Positions 20,871 through 32,845 of a DNA stretch of 64,000 bases are shown in pieces. The stretch covers positions 45,839-109,838 of the forward strand of contig MU859133.1 in the NCBI GenBank assembly GCA_033297205.1, given 5' to 3'. Each line of letters begins with the position of its first letter. The first letter of the stretch is position 1. Both the position numbers and the translations under genes were made by a program. This stretch comes from Pseudoneurospora amorphoporcata (Eukaryota > Ascomycota > Sordariomycetes > Sordariales > Sordariaceae). Below the pieces are notes generated by a model that saw nothing but the letters and a program-made list of their open reading frames with translations, was not told the origin of the DNA and did no database searches.

Positions 20871-22684
20871 TTAGGGATGTCTTGTTGAGACTTGGCCAGA
20901 CTGGCGAGACATTTTTACCGCCAAAGAGAATGTGAAAAGGAATGGAGTAAAAAGATGGTGATAAGCCGTGCATGGAGACGTGGTACAGGGGGCCCCTGGT
21001 AAACGTTGAAGGCGTATAGGTCCAAGAGCAGGAAAGGGTGATGGAGTGTCTGCCGGCGTGGGAGGCGGCTCAGAATGAATGATCTGATCCCAGCCAAGGG
21101 CAAGATCGTCGACCTTGACATCAGTGACCTGCACCCACTTATCCCAGTCGGTACCGCCACTGCTGAGGTTGATTTTGTCGAGCCTAGATGGATGGATCAA
21201 ACAATAGACCGGCTCTAGCTCCAGCTTCTAGGACCTGACCGAGTCAAATGAGTCCGCGTCCCTTCTGGGTTTGGCCTTGGGCCATGACCACATCTTGAAG
21301 AACTACCTTTCTCGCCACCGCTTCTTCTTCTCGCCGCTGGGCTCTGGCTGGTCTTGCCTGTGTAGAGGTGCCCCTTCACACTCGGCAACGAGTTTGCTTA
21401 ACCTATAGGTAGAGACATATAACGGTATCGCGGGAGAGGTGAGTCGCTCGAGCGACTGCCGTGAAATAGGTATGCTCATGACGCTTTCCTGCGACATGTT
21501 CCTCTGTTTTGGGGACAAGGACTTTTGACGAGACTGTGTCTCGTTAACCGCTACTACTTCGGAGTAAGTAACAGGGCTTGCAATTCTCGTTACTGTGTCG
21601 TAGTCCACGAAGCCCGCACTACCAGCGGGCAAGGACTGGCCAGCACCAAGGCTGGAGGAGAGCGGAAGACTGGGCTTCTGGCTCTTTGAAGTAGTCAAGG
21701 TGTCGTAACCGCTGCGGCTTTTGGCATTACAAACGGCCCCGGTGTTGATAGTGGTTGACGAACCAACCCCAAAGGAGGCCCTCGAGCCCGTGTATTCGAA
21801 GTATCTGTGGCGGGGTACAGGTAGCAAACCCGTGGTTTTGGCGGCACTCTTTTCGAGTGGTGTGTGCTTGTTGCTTCGGGTCAAGCCGCAGCCAACTCTG
21901 TAGAAAGAAATATCGTCTTGGTTTACTCCAAGGTATTGAAAAGGTCTTGTGGAGTTGATGACAGGCATTTCGTTTGATGAATGAGGGTTGAGCTGCTGGA
22001 TTATAGCAGTAACCGTAACGTCTTCCTCCTCACTGTTAGCGTCTACTACGCAAGTGTTGGTGTCGGCGAGAAGTGGTGTCTTGTCGTTGACCATAGTGGA
22101 CGCTAGAGATGTGAGAAATGTGTGAGTGTTCAATACTTCTTGGAATCGATGCTGCCAATATTCGTGGAAGATCAGGAAGACTTACGCATTTTCTCGATGC
22201 TTGCCGATTGTGGTTGTGCTTTTGAGGTAGACGGGGTTATCACCTTCACCTTACGTCGGGCTTGGACACCCTGATTGACCGGGCGAGATGGAGAGCGGCC
22301 CTGGCGACAATCGTCGAGATACGAAATAGGAGGTCCCCACATGTTCGTAGAAGCGTTACTTGCGCGTGATGCGGGACGTGACGGCTCGTCGAGGACGTCG
22401 CCTTCAGGCTGCCCCTCGATCTCTTTGACTTCTTCGGCGACTCTGCCCCTGGGAAAGGGAGAAGGGCTTCGGCATCTAAGCGAGCCGCGAACCTGACCTG
22501 TAGGCCTGCTTACTGAGGGGGACGGGAGAAGTACTTTCGTGAGCGTGTGTAATTGAGGGGCAAACTTGACCTTTCGGCGCTTCACTGATGAGCGCTGCTG
22601 CTGGCGAATTTCATGAACAGTGGGTGCTCTTCCTTGGGGACCGCTGAAGTCCAGCTGCCAACTGGGGAGTAGAAAAGCAGCCAT
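20871..22684 (-). CDS. Hypothetical disordered protein, three exons
   Basis: Modelled exons: 22684-22186, 22102-21307 and 21183-20871 (about 535 residues). Intron 1 (83 nt) has a clear GTAAGT donor and CTCTAG acceptor and joins ATGC to CG in frame. Intron 2 (123 nt, GTAGTT donor, CATCTAG acceptor) is less certain; without it the protein stops at 21303 (432 residues). The N-terminus MAAFLLPSWQLDFSGPQGRA is followed by KRRKVKFAPQL and a long Ser/Arg/Pro/Thr-rich disordered region. The end has an ordered-looking GTDWDKWVQVTDVKVDDLAL stretch. No family is recognised. Minus-strand neighbours downstream are relics, so this gene could also be under decay. Confidence 0.5.
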
Positions 22685-24577
22685 TATAGAAGAGAGAGGG
22701 GGGTAAAGTAAGTGAAGGTTTCAAAGGGTTTGGCGACTGACGATGTTCTCTCGACTTGAAGTGCTGAATAGTTGATGAACTTTGCGAGGAGAGAGAGAAG
22801 AGAGAAAGGTGGGAATGAAAATGGGTGGGAAGATTTTATTACTTGGCGGATCGAAAACAAAACCATGGTTTCCTTGTGGTGGGAGGTGAAAAACAAGTGA
22901 TTTCAGCAGGAAATGTTGGGCAAAGGACGGGAGTAAAAAATAAAAATGGACCCATGTCCGACGCGTGCAGACTGGAGGTCGACGGCGTGCCTGCGTATAC
23001 CTTTGACTTCAGATGCTCGAATAACGCCCCACTCTAGACTAGAGCAGCTGTAGATGTAGCTGCCTGTAAGTTTAGCTCCGGAGGGGGACAATGTTCAAGG
23101 TATGAGCCACTTCAACTTGGGCACTGGCATAAGTTGGGGCCGTCTCGTCTTCCTTGCTTTTCATCTGGTGTCAAGAAAATATGGACAGTTTGCTGAGCTT
23201 CCTCGGGAACGTGTTCATCCGGCCGGCTGCCCGGGAGGTTGCACTGCTCGACGTTGAACCTGATGCCCTAGGTATAGACGCACGTCGGTGATAAAGTCCG
23301 TGGCCTTGGAGTTGGCTGCTTGCAGGCCGTCTGCGTGATGCAGAGCCTCAGTCTGCAACAATCTGTCCAGTTTGCGCTGCACGTTTGCACTTTTTTTTTT
23401 TTTCCCCTGAAATCATTTTTGTTTTCGGCCTGGACACGATGTGCCACTCCTTGTAAGGTACCAGGTAGGTAGCCAGGTGAGGCGTGCCTTCCACTTCAAA
23501 TCCCAAGGTCAGCGCTGAAATCCTGATAAGACGAGTCTGGAATAGAAGTTGCAGCCTGCCGAAGCTTTCAGTTTGCAGACACTCAGAAATGGGTTTCCAA
23601 GATGCCTCTCTCTACCTTACCATACATACCTACACTCTCCTCCCTGGTCATGGAGATACGTCACACCACACGCAGTCTCGACTGTTTATGTGTATATCAT
23701 GCCCATGTGTCTTTCTTCCAGGTCCAGTTAAATCTTGCTTTAGCTTGCTTGCAGTTTTGGTCTCGATCTTCTTCCTTTCGATATTCGGCTGCATCTTCAA
23801 GGGTGTTTTATATACTTGAAGCTTTGACCTGGAATTTGGTACAGCCGATATGGTGAAGGGCAAGGTATTCGGTGGTATCCTTCGCAGCAAGGTGGATTCA
23901 TACAATCTGTAATACCATGTATTACCAAACTGTCGGGGTCTTCAACTCTAGTGAAAAGAAAACGATGCTTGAATGTTAAGATTCCACTTCATCGACCATA
24001 TGGTCGAGACAAGTCAACTTGAAGCTCAGCCCACCCCCATAACAAGTTTATACAAGGCACTTGCAGATCATCAGCGTAGTGTAATTCCATGTTGTGGATC
24101 AAGGGTGAAGAAGTCCATTGGGACAAGCTGAGGGCGTTTAAAACCCGTCAAACTACATAATGAGGTTGGACGAAGCAGGAACTCGATGATTCCAAAGGCA
24201 AGATGTCAAGTGGTTGAGCTGAATATGACGATACGACGGGAGATCGGCAAGGTACTTAGGTACCCCAAACCTCCGTATTAGGAAGGATCCAGGATGATAT
24301 TTGATGGCCAGCAGCTTCCCGTCAAGAGCGGAATTGGAGTTGGTTCAATGGCCCGTGGGGGTAGTACTGCAAGCCGCTATGCCGTTCGGCCAATGTATGT
24401 GGGGCAACTTGGAGAGTGCGGAGGAACTGAGCGGGGCGGGCGGCTTGCGTCGGACTTGACCCCAAGGAGTTGGTGATCACTTTGACTTAATAATTCGAAG
24501 CGGACCAAGACTTGATCAGGTTCACCATCTAGGATAGTCAAATTTGACACTTTTGCTGCATCACCAAATTCACGACC
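22685..24577. other. Intergenic region between divergent genes
   Basis: About 1.9 kb without a supported gene. It holds a T run near 23390-23403 and AGGTACTTAGGTACC-type palindromes near 24250. The right end is the likely promoter of the fumarylacetoacetase gene. Confidence 0.4.
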
Positions 24578-25932
24578 ATGGCGCGTTCGTGGCTTGATAT
24601 CGACCCCTCCAGCGACTTTTCGCTAGCCAACATTCCCTTTGGCATCATCAGCACTCCCGACGACCCTGCTCGCCATGTCGGCATAGCCATTGGCACCTAC
24701 GTTCTCGACCTCAAAGTGTTGGCTGACCAGATCGGCGCACACCACCTACTGCCATATGGGTTGGGATCCAACCCAGCAGTCTTTGCAGAGCATACACTCA
24801 ATGTCTTTGCGGAGCTGGGGAGATCGGTCCATCGTCATGTCCGAGAAAGAATCCAGGATCTTCTAGCAGAAGACACAACCTGCCCGGATCTCCTAAAGAA
24901 CAATGCCGAGCTCCGAGACAAGGCGCTCTGGCCTCAACGACGAGTCAAAATGTTCCTTCCGATGGACATTGGCGATTATACCGACTTTTACGCCGGCTAC
25001 CACCATGCCTACGCCGTAGGTGTCATGTTCCGCGGCCCGGCAAACGCCTTGCAACCAAACTACACCCACTTGCCCGTTGGCTATCACGGAAGAGCCTCCA
25101 GCATCGTCGTCTCAGGCACACCAGTGCGCCGCCCCGTCGGCCAGATCCTCCTGGACCCCAAAGCAGAGCCCAAGCAGCCAACCGTGGCACCCAGTCGGAA
25201 GCTAGACATGGAGCTTGAGCTGGGCTGCTTCATCACCAAATCAAACCCCCTGGGCCAGCCAGTCAGCATTGACGAGGCAGAGCAGCACGTGTTTGGTTAC
25301 GTTCTCTTGAACGACTGGAGCGCGAGAGACATCCAAACGTGGGAATACGTCCCGCTGGGCCCGTTCAATGGCAAGAACTTTGCCACGACAATCAGCCCCT
25401 GGGTTGTGCTTGCAGATGCGCTGGAACCGTTCAAGGCCAAGGGAATCGAGAACCCGACGCCGGTGCAGGAATATCTGAAGGAGAAGAGGGAGGAAACGGT
25501 TTATGATATCCAACTGGAGGTGGACCTGACAAGTAAGTCCAGTCGCATCGGCTCTTGGAGATAACACGGGTCGCTAACCATCGAACCCCCGTTTCAGCTC
25601 CGGAAGGCAACACCACCACCATCACGAAGACCAGCGGAAAGAACCTCATGTGGTCATTTCCCCAAATGATTGCCCATCATACGCTGGGAGGATGTCCGTT
25701 GCGAGAGGGCGACCTTTTAGGATCAGGAACCATCAGTGGACCAGTACCAGAACAGAGCGGTAGTCTGCTTGAATTGAGCGAGGGCGGTAAACGGGAGATC
25801 CAGCTTAGTGGCGGTAGTGAAACTCGCACGTTCCTCAAGGACGGAGATACCGTCACCTTCCGTGGTTTCTGTGTCGGGAAAGAGGGCGAAAGAGTCGGGT
25901 TTGGCGAGTGTACCGGACGGGTGCAAGGCTAG
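24578..25932 (+). CDS. fah: Fumarylacetoacetase (fumarylacetoacetate hydrolase)
   Basis: Last enzyme of tyrosine/phenylalanine breakdown: it cleaves fumarylacetoacetate to fumarate and acetoacetate in the cytosol. Two exons, 24578-25532 and 25598-25932, 429 residues, the normal family length. The intron (GTAAGT, CGCTAACC branch, TTTCAG) joins DLT-TPEGNTTTI. The small N-terminal domain begins SWLDIDPSSDFSLANIPFGI. The catalytic domain has DFYAGYHHA, LPVGYHGRASSIVVSGT, the metal-site residues in LDMELELGCF, and DWSARDIQTWEYVPLGPFNG. The C-terminal NLMWSFPQMIAHHTLGGC and GSGTISGP are also conserved. No other tyrosine-catabolic gene is adjacent. A transposon sits 57 bp past the stop, inside what should be the 3' untranslated region. 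Confidence 0.93.
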
Positions 25933-25989
25933 ATGTTGCAGAAAGGATTTGACGTGGACGATGCGAAAATGAACATGTGGCGGTAGATA

Positions 25990-28003
25990 CTCGTGCCACG
26001 CCCCCACTTTATTGGACCTCGCCAGACTCGCACCACCTAAAGTTGGTGCTCACCACCAAAACAACCAATTTTAAGCAAAATGAGGATATATTCAACAACG
26101 ACGTAAACATCTAACGCTGTCATATCCCTTTTCATATACTTCTGCAGGCTGCATCTTGCCATCCATTCGCCATTTCCTAGCCAGTTTTGCAGCTTCAAAA
26201 ATCGTGTTTTTGGCTGCGTTTTTGGCTTTGTTATCCGCTCTGTCAACTTTATCTCGTGCTTTCTTGATGTCGTCTTCCTCCTTCTTTTGTACCATGGCAC
26301 GACCGTCAGAAACCTTCAATACGCCTCCACTTTGCAAGGGACGGTTTTTTAATGCTCTGCGTTGTCGTTTGATAGTTTCTGCATATTGCGTTCTCCCCAA
26401 GTCTTTCTTGACTTGGATCAACTCTGATGCAGCAATCTGACCACCTTTAATAAAGTTCGTGACCTTTCTTTTTAGGGTAGGAGACAGATCTTTGTTTTTA
26501 TCCAAAGCTTTTGTCAAAGCTGAAGCAGCCTTGTTGATTTATCGCAAGTTCATGGGTGTCTGGAATGGTGGTGAAGAGGAAGAAGTCTGTCGGGTTGGTG
26601 AAGGTGTGTGTTGTATAACACGCTCTTGCAATGGCCCCAGTACTACTTGCGGATTGTATGGTTGAATCCCAGTCTTCTTGAATGCTGATTTTATCGTCGT
26701 TGCTTTGAAGGCCTCCTTTCTTACGCCTTCAATAACAGACAGGAATTCTAACTTCGTGATCTCAGTGAGGCCATCACGAACAAGAACATCAAGCGCCTTT
26801 GCATGGTAGTGCTTCAAAGGCTGGAAGACGACAACGTCTAATGGTTGTAGTAGGTGTGTAAGGTGGGGAGGTAAACCAAACGCCACAATACCATGGTCGT
26901 CGCAGTATTGTATAAATTCCCTGGTATGATGTGAACCATGACCATCAAGTATCAACAACCTCTTCTTCCCTTGTTGCAGACGCTTTGAATGCTCATCAAA
27001 GTGCTTCAACCACTCGAAAGATAGCTGATCATTAGAATAGCCGGTAGCAGCAGTGGCAATACGTGAGCGTGGATCGAGTTCAGCGGTCCTGTACCAATTT
27101 GCCATGTGAAGTTGACCTGTGAGAATTATGAAGGCTGGACAGCACTCCCCAGCTGCCGAAATAGCTTCAATGCACGTTGCTGATTCACGGTTTTCTGGGA
27201 TACCGAAGTAATGAGCTCGTTTCCGCTTTGTAACCACCACTTGGTCTTTTCCGATACCAATACGAAAGCCAGTCTCGTCCATGTTCCACATGTCTGATGG
27301 CAGGAAACCTTCTGCGCGAATGACGTCAAGGAGCTTTGCAAAGTAGGCTGCTACCTGTCATGACAAATTGTTAAAAATTTAGCTGTAGTCTAAATGAGCG
27401 ATTGAGACTTACCTTATCTACGTTCTCGCTGTCTTTGCGAGCAGTATCCATCTTCTTTTGTAGCATCTTTAAATACTTGTGTCGGCGGATGAACCGCGAC
27501 GCCCAGTTATGACCGACATGAGGCGGGTTCTCTCCTGCAAGCTCTGCCTTGGAGGCACGACTTCGAAGTATGTGATTTGCTGCATCTTCGACGAATTCTG
27601 GACGTACAGCAAGGTTGATCCTATCAAGACGGTTGATATAGTTGCAGAGAGCGATTTCCTCTGCTGGAGACAGCTGGCTGTTGTGTGCAGGCTGTCCTTT
27701 CTTGGAAGGGATGCCTTTGAGGCGGTTACGGAGGCGTTGACGGGGAACCTCGAAATCTCTGCACAGCGCACTGACTGGGTACTCAGGATTTTTGTTATGG
27801 AAATCTACTGCTCTCTGCAAGCGAGCCTCCATTGTTTTGATCGCGATACCATACGTGCGCGCGTCGTGGTGGTTGTGCAAAGAAAGGCAGCTGCAAATAT
27901 CAAGAAATTGGTTGTTTTGGTGGGTTGGTTGTTTTGGTGGTGAGCACCAACTTTAGGTGGTGCGAGTCTGGCGAGGTCCAATAAAGTGGGGGCGTGGCAC
28001 GAG
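25990..28003 (-). mobile_element. Pogo/Fot1-type DNA transposon, complete with TIRs
   Basis: A 2,014-bp element bounded by 79-bp terminal inverted repeats that match base for base (25990-26068 and 27925-28003; outer end CTCGTGCCACGCCCCCACTT). TA dinucleotides at 25988-25989 and 28004-28005 flank it, the target-site duplication expected of Tc1/mariner/pogo elements. It carries one transposase gene on the minus strand. Perfect repeats imply recent insertion or strong constraint. The right repeat is followed inward by a second copy of GGTTGGTTGTTTTGGTGG-like sequence. The insertion lies between the fumarylacetoacetase gene and the Zn2Cys6 regulator. Confidence 0.93.
26092..27832 (-). pseudogene. 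Pogo-family DDD transposase with one internal stop
   Basis: Exons 27832-27413 and 27354-26092, joined across a 58-nt intron (GTAAGT...CATGACAG). The N-terminal part is a Psq/CENP-B-type helix-turn-helix (VSALCRDFEVPRQRLRNRLK) with a second HTH. The catalytic domain has NMDETGF (first D), LLILDGHGSHHT (second D) and LLQPLDVVVFQPLKHYH (third D). Codon 412 is TAA (26539-26541), in a context where CAA would continue the frame. The frame beyond it is open to 26092 and codes the Lys/Arg-rich C-terminal tail normal for this family (LTKALDKNKDLSPTLKRKV). The stop falls after the catalytic triad, so a truncated protein could retain the core. The start ATG at 27832 is the first in frame. Confidence 0.85.
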
Positions 28004-28005
28004 TA

Positions 28006-28750
28006 ATCGGAGCTAGACTGTGTTACACAAGATATCCCCTAGCTCAACAAATAGCCGCATCACCGCTTGCCTTCTTTACTATGGGGAAGACCAGATGCCA
28101 AATTAGTAATGCTCATCAAATGATTCACATGGTCCAGAATGTCAAGATTGTGTCTTGTTCCATTACCTTGTTTCTAGCCCCTCGCCCGTCTCGGATACTA
28201 CCTCTTAACAAGAAGAGGGCTAGAGCCGGGGACCTCGACGACCGTGCGGAGATATTTGGAGAATCATGTCCCCACCTATTCCCTGCTAGCCCACGGTTTT
28301 CCATAGCTTACCTAGGTTTATCACGTGAGAGCGCTTTAATTGTTAGGTAAGGTACCTTAGGTAATCCTGTACCTCGACGGGAGGTCTAGCGGAAAGTCTT
28401 TCCCGCTTGCAGGTTACAGTAAAACAGAGACCTGCAACATTTCATTTACAGGACTGGCCGCCAAATCGGCGCATTATTTCGCTTGACTTTTCAGAATTCC
28501 CTTCCATTATCACCACGCAATCACTACCAGGGGGGCGGGCAGGCGAACCGCAGATTCGAGACCCAAATCCGAATTTGTCCTGACAGAGACTGACGAGCCC
28601 GGGGATAAGGGACGGGAGGGGCTAAAGTGGAAGCACCCGCTGCAACTAGAAAACTGCAGTGGCCTGGAACCGAGAAGCTAGTCTAGAGGCGTCGGCAATG
28701 AAGACAAGTGCCTGGAATTTGAAAGAAGTCCATCCACACACTGACCGAAA
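28006..28750. other. Intergenic: transcription-factor promoter
   Basis: The region between the transposon and the Zn2Cys6 gene. AGGTAAGGTACCTTAGGTA near 28345 is a palindrome-like motif frequent in these intergenic regions. No supported coding content. Confidence 0.4.
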
Positions 28751-31700
28751 ATGGATCTTCTCGAGACACAGGTCAGCGATTTGCGCTCCTTCCTCGGCGC
28801 CGGAGGTCTGCCTTCAACAACACCCACCGCTACAGCTTCTTCATCCCCAAATGCCATAGGTACAGCTGCGGCAGCTGTTCAGCAAGGAATGCCTGGCTCA
28901 ACACCGGGAGCTTCTGGGGGCGCTTTGGATCTGGGTTCCATGTCGGTGGCCGGGCTGACGGGCGGAAGTGGTGGTGGTGGTGGCCACGGTGGGATGCCGT
29001 CAAATGCCGCCTTGTCGCCGCATTCATCTACTGGGTACCCACTCCCGAATCCGAACCCTTACACCGGTCACCACCACAGCCAGGTGCAACAACACCAGCT
29101 TCAGCCGCTCCAGAGGCACCAGCGAGACTTTGGGTCTCACGATTTCACTTCCGGCCCCATGAGGGCGGCTGAAAGTGCCGGCCATGGGGGCCCCCGACCA
29201 TCGATCGCTGGTAGCACAACCGCCTCTCTCGCCAACCACCATGATCCCTACCGTCGCAACTCGTCCGTGTTCTCTCCGCGCGGCGACAATTCCGCTCATG
29301 ACATGAACTCCATGCACTATGAATCTCCGGCAGCACAGTCGGATACCCAAGACCATCCTACCGGAACAGCATCTCGGAATAACAGCACTACCTCGGGCAC
29401 TGCCGCTAAGCGTAAGGCTGGCGATGACGATGGCGCTTCAGGCTCTACGAAGCAACAGCGGAGTAAAAGAAATAGAGTGTGTAGCATCTCGATCCATACG
29501 CTCATCCGATCCGCGTCCCATTTCAACCCATCTTTGCATGTGGAAATGGTACCACCATGTACAAGGACATGTTAGCTAACCTCCAAACTCTCTCGTAGTA
29601 CATTTCGATAGCATGGTATGCTCACCTCGTCCCCTTCCTCTTCTATCCCTCCTCACGTCCAAGAAGACTTTTATTCCTCAACAGACTTGGAGACAGCTTT
29701 CTTCCCTTTTTTTCACTTTTATTTTATTTTATTTTTATTTTTTTGGGGATGTGATTGCTGACCGCGGTCCTCAACGTCCACAGCAACGAGTGCAAACGCC
29801 GCAAGATCAAATGCAATGGCCAAAATCCTTGTCAGAGATGTGGCCATCTCAATCTCCAGTGTCTCTATGCGCCCAACTGTTGCTCCCACAGCCTCAAGGA
29901 CTCGGACGAGTTCAAGCAGATGGCCGACCAAGTGACCCGTCTCCAGGACCAGGTCGAAACTCTCTTCAGCAACATGAGTGCCTTGCGCCAGGAAGCCCTC
30001 CGTCTCGCCCCCATACACGATCGCATCTTGCCACTGCCTTCCGCGACAGTCACCCCCTCGCCATCGACGGCCTCCATACCCCAGTTTCCTAGGCCCCTTG
30101 CTGCTTTGCGACCACCCTCAACGTTCAATGGACCGACCAGCATCGCTTTTACCGTGGACGTGGCCAAGAACACCCTGCACAACATGGGATACGCCGCTGC
30201 TAGCGAGGCGCCCGACGACAGCGGTGACAGTGGTGATGGCAACAGCGGCGCACAGGCCGAACCGACGCCGCAAACATCACCAACACCGCTACCCCCGATG
30301 CAACCATCCCCCTATCAAAGACAGATCGATCCATTGTGGGAGTTTGATAAGACCGAAATAATCCGACTTTGCAAGCTGCACGAGGAAGAAGTTAGTGTCA
30401 TGTATCCTCTCATGACGATGGAGAGCACTATTCAACATGGGGAGGAGCTCTCTGAGTGGATGGAAAAATCAAAGAGGCAAGGCTTGGTGCCACCGGCAGG
30501 CCAGTACGAGTCGCTCACCGACGACAGGACGCTTCTACTCAAGATTATTCTATGTTGTGCCTTGGCTATTGAGGAACACGGAAACAGCAAGAGGGCAGCT
30601 CGGCTGTATGAATCGATCGAGGCTGTTACCATGAAGACGTTGATGAGTGGGCCTGCCGATGTCACCAAGTTACCCTACCTAGCTCTTGTCGCCGGCTACA
30701 AGTTCTTTTCCAACGACGAGCTTGCGGCCTGGCGTATCATGGGCCAACTCATGCGGCTATGTTTCGAACTGGGTCTCCACCGGCGAGAGGGTATTGACAA
30801 GATCACCGACCCTCAGGACAGGAGGAACGCTCTCAATACGTTTTGGTCCGCCTATGTGCTGGAGAGGAGGTGGAGCTTTGCTACTGGTTTGCCCTTTGTG
30901 TGCCACGACGATAAGATCGACCCTAAGCTGCCCTACCCGGTAAGACCGAGACATCGGAACCTCCTACCACTCAAGAGCCCCGCTGACCGTTCCGACACAG
31001 GACGACCACCCGTACTTGGTAGCCATGATCACTTATTCTAGGCTGGCCGCTAAGATCTGGAAGCTGGTAGACTACTTCGAGCCGGCCGTCATCCGCGAGC
31101 TGAAGCCTAGCGACTTTGAAGAGCTAGACGGCAAGATCATCGATTGGTATAACAGTGTTCCCGAAGAAGTCAAGATCAACTCGCTTGATCCACTCAAGAT
31201 GCCCATAGGGCCGCGAGGGCATGTTTACGATACCCAACGCTTGCAGATCTGGACAAGACTGAGGCTCAACCAGGTATGTTGATTTATCCTAGAGGGTTTC
31301 TTGGAAGAGATCGGTTGCTTACTCCTTTCTTCCAAGATCCGCATCTGGCTGTATACTCCAGTATTGCACAGCGCCATCAGCATGGTCGAAAACATGCAGT
31401 TCGCCCGTAAGGCGGTCGACCTAGCGAAGGAGACGATTCATTACTTGACAGACCTCAACGCCGCCACGAATATCTACCGCCGCATGCAAATGTTCTATCA
31501 TCAGTTTCTCACCTCCGCCATCGCCGTCTTGTTCCTCGCTTCGACCCACGCACCCATCCAATTCAGCGCCTCCTGCCGCAAGGAATTCTACATGGCTCTC
31601 GAACTGGTCAAGAACATGTCGGCAAAGTCATGGGTATCGCAACGGATATGGCGCACGATCGGGTCTCTTAAGAAATACGCTTCTCGGTTGGGAATGGAAG

Positions 31701-32233
31701 AAGACAACTCAAATACTCCGAACCCGACGGCCCGCAATACACAAAACGCCATGACCAGGCCTCTCGGTGGGCGCTTCCAAGACAGCAACACTGCCGGCGG
31801 TAGTCCCGCGAGTAGTGTGTACAGCCCCGGCACTGCGACATACTCTGGAGGAGGACTGTTTAGCCGCTCCGATGCCGTGTCTCAAGGGGCTAGAGGCGGC
31901 GGAGGCGGCGGCAGACCTGCCTCGGGCGCCTCAACCCCGGTGGCGCATCAGAACAGCTTGACCCAGGGATCGTCGCCGGATGATCAGACCAATGGGCTCA
32001 GGCTACACACTGAGATGTCGCGCATCTTTGAGGATATGCAAGGAGTATGGCAGGGAGTGAATAGAATTCGCTCACCAGATATGTCCCTCGGCGGCGGCGC
32101 TGGAGGCGGGGGACACTTTGCTAGTCTGTTGAGCCCGCATGATGTTGGTATCCCTGGGGAGAGGGCGTCCTTGGGAAGCCCTGCTTCTTCTAATGGGGCT
32201 GGGGTGTACCAGCAGCTGAGGGATATGTTCTAG
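28751..32233 (+). CDS. Zn2Cys6 transcription factor with fungal-specific regulatory domain
   Basis: A nuclear binuclear-zinc-cluster regulator of about 1022 residues in five exons: 28751-29476, 29599-29615 (17 nt), 29784-30939, 31001-31273, 31337-32233. The tiny second exon codes the first residues of the finger; splicing gives YISIACNECKRRKIKCNG followed by the remaining cysteines of NPCQRCGHLNLQCLY, i.e. a CxxCx6C...CxxCx6C cluster. A short coiled coil follows (FKQMADQVTRLQDQVETLFS). The middle homology domain occupies exons 3-5 (WEFDKTEIIRLCKLHEEEV, GLHRREGIDKITDP, RRWSFATGLPFVCHDDKIDP). The first 240 residues and the C-terminus are Gly/Ser/Gln-rich and disordered. The zinc cluster sits unusually far from the N-terminus. 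The target genes are unknown. Donors are GTGTGT, GTATGC, GTAAGA and GTATGT. Confidence 0.88.
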
Positions 32234-32845
32234 ATGTGTACTCTGTTGGAATAGAGGCGGAGAGTTTGTTAGGCTTGCAGACATCTGTTATACAGTTTTA
32301 AAAGAGTCATGTATATGATACCCTAAGCATTATATAGTTCGAGAGTAGTACATGGACCGAATAGGTCGTTAATGGACACATATCCGAGCGGGGACGCTCC
32401 TCAAAAAAGATGGTGTAAGTTAAAGGATCAAATCAACGTGATTCCATATCCGGACAGCAAGCCTCCCCTAACAAGCAGCAGCAAGGGAATGGAACCTAAT
32501 GGATGTTCCGGATTTTGGCAATCAGGCCGGAGTTATCCCTAACCCCGAAATCTCTGATTTCCACTTGGGCATAAAAGCCGTTTATCCCCCTTCTGCCTCC
32601 TTTCTGTATGGGGTCAGTACGGAGGGTCGCACCTACAGAGTGTACTGCACTGCAACTGCATGTTCAGGCATCGATTACATCAGCCAAGTGCAGTGCAGGG
32701 TCCACCAACGACGGGCATCGATGTTCCCAACAACTCATGCCGCGGCATCTTCCCCAAACATCAGACACAGCCTTCTGCACCGCACGGAAACATCACCAAC
32801 TCCGAACCGCGCAGCATCCGAGTACCTGACAATCGAAAGCAAAAA
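32234..32845. other. Intergenic region
   Basis: The 3' flank of the transcription factor and the promoter of the dehydrogenase. Short frames only. Confidence 0.4.
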
